A stretch of 64,000 nucleotides of DNA from Azorinus chamasolen (Eukaryota > Mollusca > Bivalvia > Cardiida > Solecurtidae): positions 22,751,845-22,815,844 of the forward strand of contig OY755238.1 of NCBI GenBank assembly GCA_963576725.1. The letters are read 5' to 3'. A program made the position numbers and the translations under genes. A model generated the notes under the pieces. That model was not told the DNA's origin. It ran no database searches and saw only the letters and a program-made list of their open reading frames with translations. Below, piece by piece: positions 47,461 to 57,929 of this stretch (position 1 is its first letter; the number at the start of each line of letters is the position of its first letter).

Positions 47461-50400
47461 GTAAGATATGAACATATATATAAGTACTGTTACTACCCAG
47501 TGTGATGTTAACAAATATGTTATGGTATTTATGCTGACAGATGCTGATGTTTATCACCTAAGTTTGGCATTATATGAACCTTCTAAGAATAATACGATTT
47601 ATTAACCCTTTCCTAAAAAAAACCCCGCATGTCTACGCCTTTGCAAACAGAGTAGACCCAGATCAGACGGCTCCTATAGGAGCCGTCTGATCAGGGTCTA
47701 CTCTGTTTGCCTATGATATAATTTAGATACAATTCTACAGTTTATGTCATGAGTAATAATTATTGTGCCCATATGCTATTATAACAACAGTGGAACCGCG
47801 ATATCTCGAACTCTGATAACTCCAACTTCGGGATAACTCGAACAAACAGTTCGGTCCATTCAAATTTACAATATAGCATTGCTCTAAAATGTGTTGAATT
47901 ATGCATATCTACACAAACATGACAGCTTAATGTAGGTCGAATGTAATGCTGAAAATTCCTACATGAGTTTTCATCATTACTTTAGACCTGCATTAGGCCG
48001 TGAACCTGAGAAATTGTCCAGATCAAAAATCGGATAACTCGAACTTCTGTTATCCCGAAATGATTTACGTGGTTCCTTGAAGTTCGAGCTATCGAAATAC
48101 AACTGCAGTTGATTCAATCAATATTCATGACGTCATTATTTCTAACGTGAATATTAACCCTGCTTTATGTTTCCGTTTTTAGCGGTGGGTGGCGTCGGTC
48201 TGATTTGCGGGGTCTCATCAGGATTCAAACTGTTTGACACGTTGACTATAGTTTTACAAAGAAATGAGATAATTTGAATTCAAAAGGTGACACAGACGAA
48301 CAAATAAATACAATGGAAAGAGTTAAAGACATACATATCTTATATTCTCGAATTTTAAAGTTAGGCTTTTATACCATATTCAAAAATGTGGCTTATCTAC
48401 ACTCCTTTTTAACGCAGTGGTTTATTTATAATCCCTGTTATATGCTCTGAAGGTTTTACGAATCGTAACGGTATGCCGTGGAAAGAACATAGAAGGTTTG
48501 TTCTATCAACTCTGAAGGACCTTGGTATGGGGAGACCTGCTCTAGAGAGTAGAATACAGATTGAGGCGGCTGCTTTGGTCAAAGTGATGAAAGAAACAAA
48601 CGAATCTCCCTTCTACCCAAGACCAATGGTGAACACGACCGTTACGAATATAATTTCGTCAATGTTGTTTTGCGACACCTTTCAGCACGGGGATCCACGT
48701 ATAACCGGGGTGCTGAATCTTGTTGAAGAGAATATGCGGTAATTAAAAACATAGTTTCACTGTCACATTATATTATGATTTATATGAGGTATGAATTATT
48801 TGGGAGAATTCTTTAATATCTGTGGTTCTGTTTAGGTTGAGTGTAATACTAATCATGCTGTACGGGGCCTGCTACGTTATCTGCCTACCTGTAATTATCC
48901 TTCGTTATCATCTACATGACCGTGTGCTGTTTCTACGCATTTTTGTGTGTTATGTAACTTCTGTAATTGTCATTATTTTCTTGTATTTTGTTCTATGTAG
49001 ATATTCATGAATGGAGGTTAATAAAGATCTAGAAAAATCTATTTATACATTGATCAAAGTATTTGCTCAAACATGCATATAGAATAATTCGTTTCCATAA
49101 TCTTATTGCAGTAGTATTTCGTAGTATTATAAGACCCTTGCGCTCTAACATCTATTTAATACTTGTTTGTCGCACAATGGGGTGACTAGAAAGTGTTAAT
49201 TACGTTAAACATCATATCGTTGTATACTGGGTATAACAGTACATTAGACATATCTGTTTCATATCGGTTTTAGGTGTGCACCTGTTGCCGGTATTTTGAA
49301 CTTCTTCCCATTTCTGAGACTGCTGCCAGGTGACGCATTCAACATGAAGAAACTGATCAGTAATGCCAACAAAATACATAAATTCTGCAGGGACATTGTC
49401 CTCGAACACCAACAGCGAACGAAAACGAAAGCAAGCGACGACCTTACATCAGCCTATTTACTTGCCTTGGAGGAGAAGAGCCAGTCAGGGGAAGAAACTA
49501 CTTTCTCGGGTGTGTTTTATTGTACTTTGTATTTCATCGAGCAATATCCTTTGGCAGAAACAATTAAATACAGCATGTCGAGGTGTCGTTTAAGCATTGA
49601 TGTTAGCACTGAAATCGAGGTGAATTATTGAAAATATAACTGCATAAACTATTAACCCTTCGCTTGCTATTCACGTCAATATACCTACCTGTAAATAGTG
49701 AAGACCCAGATGAGACAGCTCCTGCAGGAGCTGTCTCATCAGGGTCTGCACTATTTACAAATTGATTGTGCAACCAGTGCGCTCCACAGCAGTGATTGCA
49801 CAGCGAAATACTTGTACACAGTGAAGATATATGTAATTATACAACAGGGCATGGGTAAAGAAGGAAAAATGTATTTTGAAATTCAGCAAGCGAAGGGTTA
49901 AACATCTGCTCCATAGATGTGCTGATTCACGTATTTGCAAACAGAGCATACCCAGACTGATCGGCTCCTGCAGGATCCGCCTGATCAGGGTATGCGTTGT
50001 TTGGTTATTAGATAATTTAGTTCATATTGTAAGTTCCTGCCTCAGACAAAATGTTTTAATCATTTTCCTAATATCATTATTTCTAATATGAATAAATATG
50101 ATGTAAAGGGTTGGGACATGCAGTTGTCATGTATATGCATAATATTTATATCAATTCTTAGTAGAGTTGCTTGACTTTGAATGTCTTTAACCCATTCCCA
50201 CATATGCTATTTTTAGATCCAACCTCTTTGAATAAATCTACCGAATAGGAGCATTTACTAGAGAAAAGGAACATTTTAGAATTGTGTAGTTTTGAAACCA
50301 CTGTGATAAATAGAGCGTTTGCTCTACTAGAGCAAATACTCTATTTTTCATAATGGTCTCAGAAAGTGACTTTAACAGTGGCGTCAAAAGGCGTCAATAT

Positions 50401-51166
50401 GAGGGAATGTGTTAATACACTTTACCAAAGTCATTTATCTTAAAATATCAAAATATCAGAAGCGAATTGATTTAGCTTATGTGTTTTAGTATGTCTGTTA
50501 AAATACAGAAAGGCATTGACAAGCCTAATCAATTTAATAAGATTATAATTATTTCAACGTATTAAAGTTTGAATACTTTGTATGTTTTTATGTACACCCA
50601 ATATAACCCACACTTAACAAGTTTATGAATGCTTCTCTTGTTCTTCTTGAAGGATAAATGATGTGCTTGTATTTAACAGTTGACTATCTTGGAGGAGCAA
50701 TCGCGGATCTGTTCATTGCTGGTTCAGAAACAACGACAACAGTTATCAACTGGTCTATATTGTGCATGGCGATATATCCGGACATTCAAACGAGATTACA
50801 TGCCGAAATAATGGAGTGTTTCGGAAAAGAGGCCCACCCGTCTATTGCCGATAGAGTTCGAATACCTTATGTCGAAGCCTTCTACATGGAAATATTGAGG
50901 TAAAGTGTTTAATATTCTACCGCATCTAGACAATAGGTATATCATAACTCGTATATCTAGTTCGATATATGTTCGATACATCGTGGTTTATCAAATAGAA
51001 ATGTTACTCTTAAATAAAGCCTATATTTCGTTTAAAAATGGCCTTAACATAATGTACGAGTAGAATATTGTAACCGGCTTGCTTAGTCTACAGTGTTCAA
51101 TGTTTGCGAGTAGGATGGTTACTTTTCGCAGGTTATTTCTTATCATAGGGTCTATAAACGTTCAAC

Positions 51167-51200
<34 letters not shown>

Positions 51201-54200
51201 GAAACAGAGAGACAGACAGAGAGACAGAGAGACAGAGAGAGACAGAGACAGAGACAGAGACAGACAGACAGAGACAGAGACAGAGACAGAGACAGACAGA
51301 GACAGAGAGAGACAGAGAGAGAGACACACACACAGAGAGACAGAGAGAGAGACAGAGAGATAGAGAGATAGACAGAGAGACAGAGAGAGAGAGACAGAGA
51401 GAGAGACAGAGAGAGAGAGACAGAGAGACAGAGGGAGAGGAGCGATTTCTGACGGACGGTATATGTTACCTAGGTGTCCTGAACCAAACTGTATACATTA
51501 TTGTGGGTGAAAATCATGCTTTGCACATGAAATTCATTAAATAATAATAGCTACCTGAAAATAGACTCAGATGGCTCGAGCAGAATATGTCTGATTTTGG
51601 CCTGTTCTGTTGACTTATGAACTTGTTTGCTTATTGGACTTGGAACGGTAAGAGGCAATTGTCACTACTGGGTGTTAGAACCGGTTTAGGGGCGCCCAAC
51701 TGCACACGTATTCCATCCCCACTCTAACATACAAACAGTACTATAATTAATCAAAGCGCCGAAAGCGTTGAAAGACTGGCGGCAAAATAACCCCGCCTCT
51801 GGCAGTCATGATTTTTGAGATATCAACATGATTTTAGAAATTTTAGCACAGATTTATCAGATAACTATTTCTATTGTGATATAGCGGTTCAAGTATCATT
51901 CAAATGTTACCCCTGTGTTTGGAGAATCTTTCTGAAAAGGTTTTCTTTTTGTTGCCATGGCAACCAGAGTTCTTCATGGATCCGGATTCTTTTAGCACTT
52001 CTGATAGAGCTTCATTCCAGGATCATTTATCTGAATTTTAGCTATGTTGATCCATACTGTTCGGAGGAAATGTCGTGTAAAGCAATTGCTGACGTACGGG
52101 TGGACAGACAGATCGATGGACGGACTGACCCCCTTGGAAACATTGGTGATAATGGAGATGATAATAAGGAAATATAAATATGTTTTTTCTAATAAACTGT
52201 AAATTACAACATCAGCATGTCAACGGCAACGCATGTCTGGCCACAATTTAATATAAAATTGCACAGAAATAGAAGAATGTAATATTAAAGCAAAAGTTCC
52301 TATAACTTACAATAGAACCTGTCTTAACCCTTTACCTGATAGAAGCGGCTTTTAGCGTGTTTGATTTATTCCTCCGCTGAAGAAAATAGTTCAAATTCAT
52401 ACAGTCATGAACATATTGCATAATAAATATTTTCTATATCCTAGTAGGTGGTAGCTTAAAGCAGGCTGAAAGTAAAGCAGAATGCGCCTTAAGGCGCATT
52501 CTGCTTTACTCTCAACCTGCTTTAAGTGGTCATATGTCTTCAAAACTAGAAACAGGCTATTGGGTAAAGGGTTAAGCGACCATTAAGTTATTGAACGTAG
52601 GAGTTTGAAAAGCATGTTGTAGTATAATACAGGGCAAATGTAATGCACAAAGCTTCTATATCAGCTTTCTACATTACTGTTGACCTGCATTAAGCTACCA
52701 CCTGGCAAATAGGTTCATAGTTACACCCCCTTTTGAGGGTCGCTTAAGACTGGTTCTACTGTATTTATATTTATCTGGAAATATATGTAATCGAAAGAAA
52801 GAGTTTAAAAACAGTTTCGCTTTACATGAAAACTGATTTCAGAGTTACATAGACAATACACGTCTGTAAATACAACAGAGCAATACTGAAACTTGGGTCA
52901 GCCATGTTCCGTATTTCACATCACTATTGTAAATAATCACCCTCTAGAAACACGATACTTCTATTAATGAGATTTTGTGCAACCTAGAAATAATAAGACG
53001 ACACATAACGACGAATTAAAATTGCATCAATATAACAAAATACACACTTCGTTTTGGATGAAAGGTCTTTCAATTCAAACGCGTGTTAAGCGTTCTGAAC
53101 TCGTTTTGATCATGTCATTCACGTGACCGCTTCAACGCTATAATTTGCTCATCTTCTCATGCCGTTTTGGTAATGGTTTTCATATATTTTAGTTTACTTT
53201 CCTTCCCAAAATATACCATTTTTCTGCTCTATGACCTATATATTGTAACAGCATCATGAAACCTAACTTATTCATTCATTCGTCAGTTGTCACCAAAGAA
53301 ATATTGCATGTTCACACCACACACCGACAGCTTTTCTCACACAACGACAGCATTACTCACACAATGACAGCTTTACTCACACAACGACAGCTTTACCCTG
53401 ACATGTGTGTTCCTAACTCGAGCTCGATGAAAAGCTGAAGTGAACATAAGCGTGAGAGTGACAACAGTTGTGCTTTCAGTAACCAAAGTTTACGTTTTCG
53501 TTTCAGGTATTGTAACCTGACACCTCTCCTTGTACCCCATGCAGTGTCCCAGGACACGCAGTTGCTTGGATATACAATACCAAAGGAAGCGATTGTCTTT
53601 GTTGATATGGATTCGGTGGCTAATGATCCAGAGATTTGGGGGGATCCGGAAAATTTCCGACCAGAGAGATTTATAGACGAGGACGGAAAACTGTCAAGAA
53701 AAGAAGAGTTCATTTTCTTCTTTTTTGGTAAGAACACATTATAGTCACCCGTTCTATTATACATATACAACGTTATATGTATTGTCTGTTTGTCTTTTCC
53801 TCAAAATGCAGGAAAACCTCTCTAAATCGGACGTTACATTGAGTATAGAATTGAAGACATCTTAATGCAGGGTGTTTTTTCTGCCCGACTTTCACCCTGC
53901 ATTAAACTGCTGCATGCCTAAAGTATCTAATTTCTTCTCTACAAGACTTCATGTTTAGTGGGGTTTTACTGTACATCCATACTAACTGTTCCCAGAAGTG
54001 ATTGAATATAACCGATATGTATTATAACTCAGTTGCAAATGTACGAGATATAAAAATAGAAATAAAAGCAGTGAATAGCTCATCAATTAAAATCCAATGT
54101 GGACGTGCATTTATGCTGGGTACCAAATCCCTAGCAGGAAGTCATTTTACTCTCATAATTCTTCATGCCAGAGTTTTCTTTATGTTGACATGAGTCACAT

Positions 54201-54595
54201 TGGTTTGTGTAAAAACGAATCTATATACAAACTTAATAATGAAATTAACTGTTTTGAAAGAATGCCCCCCCCCCTTTCCTTTCATTTATTGATCTATCAT
54301 TTCATAAAGTTGTCATAATTTCCCAATATGTCAATGAAAATGAAAGTCTTTTTTATTTAACATTGGAGAAAAAAAGTTTTATTCTGTTGTTTTAACTTTT
54401 TTTCCAGGCAAACGGTCATGTATCGGCGAATCGTTAGCTCGCATGGAGCTTTTTCTGATTCTGATAACACTGGTTCAACATTTCGAGTTTGTGTGTCCAG
54501 AAAACCATACCTTAAGGCTAGAAGAGCTTGACGGCCATTTTGGAATCATCCATGGACCGAAAATGTATGAAATTGTTGCAAAACAGAGAAGTTGA
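47103..54595 (+). CDS. Cytochrome P450 gene B, CYP2 clan (six exons, complete)
   Basis: Tandem paralogue of gene A. Exons: 47103-47460, 48453-48738, 49274-49509, 50680-50899, 53507-53727, 54408-54595. The joined length is 1509 bp, 502 codons plus TGA, with an intact frame and the same five intron positions and phases as gene A. Landmarks: N-terminal anchor (about residues 12-30), hinge [13 protein letters not shown], helix-C W129/R133, I-helix AGSETT (307-312), ExxR (E364/R367), PERF (419-422) and haem loop FFFGKRSCIG with Cys445. The ATG at 47103 aligns with gene A's start; the frame is open upstream only to a GTG. Introns are much shorter than in gene A, spanning 7.5 kb against 21.6 kb. Exon 5 differs from gene A mainly by conservative changes. 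Function is expected to be microsomal oxidation; the substrate is unknown. Confidence 0.93.
47602..48151. mobile_element. TTAA-type MITE interrupted by a pogo-like MITE
   Basis: Left end TTAACCCTTTCCTAAAA and perfect core AGACGGCTCCTATAGGAGC at about 47675. The family right segment TATTCATGACGTCATTATTT resumes at about 48121 after the inserted 47788-48105 element. In intron 1 of gene B. Confidence 0.65.
47788..48105. mobile_element. Mariner/pogo-like MITE, second copy
   Basis: CAGTGGAACCGCGATATCTC to GAGCTATCGAAATACAACTG; subterminal GGGATAACTCGAAC repeats; core CAGCTTAATGTAGGTCG ... GACCTGCATTAGG. Homologue of 21994-22279. Confidence 0.75.
48154..48326. mobile_element. TTAA-type MITE, eroded
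   Basis: TTAACCCTGCTTTATG to CAATGGAAAGAGTTAA, with GGGGTCTCATCAGGATTCAA of the 44633 subfamily but half the palindrome missing. Confidence 0.5.
48453..48738 (+). CDS. P450 gene B exon 2
   Basis: 286 bp, acceptor GAAG ending at 48452, donor GTAATT at 48739. Encodes [15 protein letters not shown] through NLVEENM. It is the weakest acceptor of the gene, but frame, phase and length match gene A exactly. Confidence 0.87.
49274..49509 (+). CDS. P450 gene B exon 3
   Basis: 236 bp, acceptor GTTTTAG ending at 49273, donor GTGTGT at 49510. Encodes [20 protein letters not shown] through GEETTFS. Confidence 0.9.
49652..49901. mobile_element. TTAA-type MITE, CGCTTGC subfamily (intact)
   Basis: Exact inverted ends TTAACCCTTCGCTTGC and GCAAGCGAAGGGTTAA. 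Central ACAGCTCCTGCAGGAGCTGT within AGTGAAGACCCAGATGAG / TCATCAGGGTCTGCACT. In intron 3 of gene B. Degraded relative at 2223-2448. Confidence 0.9.
49920..50112. mobile_element. TTAA-type MITE, eroded ends
   Basis: Core CAAACAGAGCATACCCAGAC, GGCTCCTGCAGGATCCGCC, GATCAGGGTATGCGTTG; right end TGATGTAAAGGGTTGGG lost its TTAA. Confidence 0.55.
50187..50415. mobile_element. TTAA-type MITE, GAGCATTTGCTCC subfamily (reverse)
   Basis: TTAACCCATTCCCACATATG to ATGAGGGAATGTGTTAA; centre GAGCGTTTGCTCTACTAGAG. Inverted relative to 5936 and 11365. Confidence 0.75.
50680..50899 (+). CDS. P450 gene B exon 4 (I helix to ExxR)
   Basis: 220 bp, acceptor TTTAACAG ending at 50679, donor GTAAAG at 50900. Encodes [20 protein letters not shown] and ends within the ExxR arginine codon. 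Confidence 0.92.
51168..51433. repeat. GAGA/GACA microsatellite in intron 4 of gene B
   Basis: About 265 bp of GAGAGACAGACA repeats starting about 270 bp after exon 4. Open frames in it are artefacts. Confidence 0.92.
51667..51745 (-). mobile_element. Short retroelement 3' fragment (second subfamily)
   Basis: GGTGTTAGAACCGGTTTAGG, GCGCCCAACTGCACACG, TATTCCATCCCCACTCTAAC; aligns with 40935-41010. Confidence 0.6.
52310..52761. mobile_element. MITE of the CAGTAGAACC family, host of a nested TTAA MITE
   Basis: Left CAATAGAACCTGTCTTAA, right TTAAGACTGGTTCTACTG. The left terminal repeat is split by the element at 52324-52575 and resumes as GCGACCATTAAG. The core shows GGGCAAATGTAATGCACAAA, ACCTGCATTAAGCTACCACC. 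Confidence 0.8.
52324..52575. mobile_element. TTAA-type MITE nested in another MITE
   Basis: TTAA at both borders (52324-52327, 52572-52575), ends CCCTTTACCTGATAG and CTATTGGGTAAAGGG. The centre is the palindrome GAATGCGCCTTAAGGCGCATTC flanked by TTTAAAGCAGG-type arms, which is the core type of a different family. Confidence 0.9.
53507..53727 (+). CDS. P450 gene B exon 5 (PERF motif)
   Basis: 221 bp, acceptor GTTTCAG ending at 53506, donor GTAAGA at 53728. Encodes [20 protein letters not shown] through the FRPERF motif to FIFFFF. Confidence 0.92.
53808..53972. mobile_element. MITE of the CAGTAAAACCCC family
   Basis: Left GCAGGAAAACCTCTCTAAAT, right TTAGTGGGGTTTTACTG; core CTTAATGCAGGGTG ... 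CACCCTGCATTAAAC. In intron 5 of gene B, 80 bp after exon 5. Confidence 0.65.
54408..54595 (+). CDS. P450 gene B exon 6 (haem loop)
   Basis: Acceptor TTTTTTTCCAG ending at 54407. Encodes [16 protein letters not shown] (Cys445) to a TGA at 54593-54595. The frame's only upstream ATGs are outside the exon, so it is easy to overlook unless spliced. Confidence 0.92.
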
Positions 54596-54879
54596 AATGA
54601 CACTTTAATGAGCTGATCGCTACCACTGTAAGCCAATGATCTTATAAAAAGGATTTTAAATCACTTGATACGCTGGCGACGACCATAAACCCCATCCCCA
54701 CCCCAACAAAACGGAAGTGTATGTTGACTAATGTAGATGATTACAAATAGATGGGCGATTGATGCAGTGAACACGTCATTCAGAGCTTTGGTATGACTTT
54801 GACACCGCATTAAGCTGTCACTTGTCTGAAGGGCTGCCATTAACACTGAATGAACAATTGGTTTCGAGGGGTTTCGACC

Positions 54880-55015
54880 CTTTCCTTGTTCTATGTTTAA
54901 TCCAAATTTCAATACCTACTGAATATTCATGGACAACACAGTTATTATGAAATATGGAAGTTAGAACCTTGTAACCGGTTTAGATGCTTCGTAATAAATC
55001 TTATGGAAAAACCTG
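54880..55015. mobile_element. Half copy of TTAA-type MITE
   Basis: CGACCCTTTCCTTGTTCTATG, CAAATTTCAATACCTACTGA, ATATGGAAGTTAGAACCTTG, matching only the left half of the element at 34990. Confidence 0.6.
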
Positions 55016-55094
55016 TTGCAATATTAATAAGTAGATATACAATTGAAGTAACGTTTTGAATTATTTCCTTGAAACAAATATCGTGTTGGAGACA

Positions 55095-55165
55095 TTAGTT
55101 CAGTAAGCAGGACGTCAGCCCAGGGATAATCGAGCCTAGGAAGTCGCGGGTTCGATATATGACTG
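55095..55165 (+). repeat. tRNA-like SINE head (candidate)
   Basis: TCAGTAAGCAGGACGTCAGC followed by GTCGCGGGTTCGATATATGA, the latter like a pol III B box. Weak; compare 14600-14700. Confidence 0.25.
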
Positions 55166-57929
55166 ATCAAATATATTAAAAATGAAACAGGTAGATAGTT
55201 TGGAATTATTAGATATTTTTTATGAAATATGTCTGGTCGACACGGTTAAAGCACACGTCTTCCTCAAAGCGATAAAGATAAATATAATATCATAAGGTCG
55301 TTGACTATTTATTGCTAGATTCAGTGATACTCTCAAATTCTTGATTTCACTAAATTCTCAATAAGCCTGTATGCTTTTCAAAATTACATAAAACCCAAAC
55401 AAATTTAAACACGCAATGTGGGAATTGACAAAGTTGCTTAAAGCCTATAGATATAATGACATTGATATGCTTAATCATCTAACCGAGGCTATCTCGTTAA
55501 CAGTTGCAAAGAAAGTTAACCATATGAGACGTCGAGAAATTCGGAGTCTCTCGAGGATCTAAGCTGTTTGACATTCGGCCAAATTGATTCTCAAAGTTTT
55601 GAGGAAATTCAAGTAATTTGGTATAGTAACAAGTCGGACATTATTTTTCAACAGGCTAACAATGAAAACTATTTCAAAACCACATGTAATATATTTTCTT
55701 CATACGTATTACCTTTATATAATCAATATGTAATACTTTTAGTATAGCCAGACAGCAGAGGAGACGGTATTATTTCCGCGATGTTCAAAGGTGGAGATAA
55801 GGACATTGTACAGGACTCATGCTGATAATCATGTTTGCAAAAACGTTTTCTGTTGAAAAAGCTAACGGATTCCATTATAGACTCCATGTTCATTATAGAT
55901 ATTATTACAACATGTAAATGATACCATTTATTACCATGAAAAATATAGTTGCTTCCATGGTTTGGTACAGTAACTGAAATAAATCCATTGCGTCAAAACT
56001 GATATAAGAACAAACAAGGAAATTCAATGACACCCACACATGCATAATTCAACATGTCCTACTTGCTGTAAAACTGTTTTGTTCAACAGTAAAATGTTAA
56101 GTCTACAAAAACAGATGCCCCCCCCCCATTCTGTTGGAACCAACACTTTACTTCATGAATATTCAGGTGGGAGTTAATGACCTTATCAAAATTAATGAAG
56201 TAATTGTTATACTAACACATATATCCAAGATTTTGGTAAAAAACAAAACTGTCTGGACCTGACTGTAGTTTTTTATTCAAACATAAAATTGACCTTGAAG
56301 AATAAGGTCAATGCCACATGGCCTATCATGATACATCCATATGCTAAATGTCTAAGGCCTAGGTAAATAGGACAGACGTGCATGTCTATTAAATGCACAT
56401 ATATTTGGAATTGAAGTCAAAGGTCAAGGTAGCATGAAGACCCCTATGGTATCTGACATTCAAACGCATGGTGATACATTCACATGAAGGTCATCATGGT
56501 ATGGGACACTGACGCTCATCATGATACTTTCAGAGGACAAATATCTAAGGTTAGGTAAAAAAACACACTCGTTCAGACTTTATAAAACGGTATTATGGTA
56601 CACTTATTTCACCTTAAGGTCACAGGACAAGGTCACCGGAAGATCTGCATGGTACCTGACCATTCGTATCATAATGATACATCCACATGTCAAATGTATA
56701 TGGCCTTGGTCAAAACAACTTCTGGCATGGACAATTTAAGGTAAATAAATTTGAGGGTCAATGTTACATGAAGCTTCTCAGAGTTTCTTACACTTTGGTC
56801 TTACACCAACATGTTAAATATCTAGGCCCTTGGTCAAACGACGCAATAGTTCTAGCACAGACAATGGTTTCTCATTTAAGATATATAAATTTGTCATCTA
56901 GGTCAAATGTCAAGGGTTTTGAAGCTTTGCATGGTGACTAATACTTCGTATGTACATTTCAAACATCTAAGCCCTTGGTGAAAATACACAGTTATTGCAC
57001 AGACATTGTTCGTTGGCGTCCTCAGAACACATTTTGAGCATGCCCCCAAAAATAAGTTTGTCCCAGCTATGTTTTATTTAACGGTTTTCATGGTAACCCG
57101 AGGTAATTTTCGAAACTACCTTGGTTCAGAAAATGCGTCATAACTTTGCTTTTAGAAGCAATAGAAGGACAAAACAAGTACCAAAGTAAAGCAGAGACAT
57201 ATAGCTTGAATATGATATATGATTAAATTAATATTCATAAATGCATTCTTATGAATATTAATGAGGAATTAAAAAATGCGTTTTGTTTTAGAAAAAAGGA
57301 GTTTGTTGTTTAGTCTGAGAGGCTTATTAATGCACAGAAATGATTGAATTTCGGTTTAAATTGTTCGTTGGGGTCCTCAGAATACATTTTGAGTATTTCC
57401 CCAAATAATTGTGTCCCATCTATGTTTTATTAAACGGTTTCCATGGTAATGCGAGGTAAATTTCGAAACATCATTGGTTCAGAAAATGCGTAATAACTTT
57501 GCTTTTAGAGGCAATAGAAGGACAAAACAAGTACCAAAGTAAAGCAGAGATATATAGCTTGAATATGATATATGATTTTTTTTAATATTCATAAATGCAT
57601 TCTTATGAATATTAATGAGGAAGTAAAACATCCGCTTTTTTAAAAACGGAGCTTGTTTTTTAGTATTAGAGGCCTATTATTGAATTCAGGTTTAAATTAT
57701 TCGTTGGGTCCTCAGAACACTTTTTGAGCATTCCCCCAAAATAATTGTGACCCAGCTATGTTTTGTTAAACGGTTTCCATGGTAACCTGAGGTAAATTTC
57801 GAAACTATCTTGATTAAGAAAATGCGTCATAACTTTGCTTTTAGAGACAATAGAAGGACAAAACAAGAACCAAAGTAAAGCAGAGACACATAGCTTGATT
57901 ACGATATGTAATTCTATTAATATTCATTA

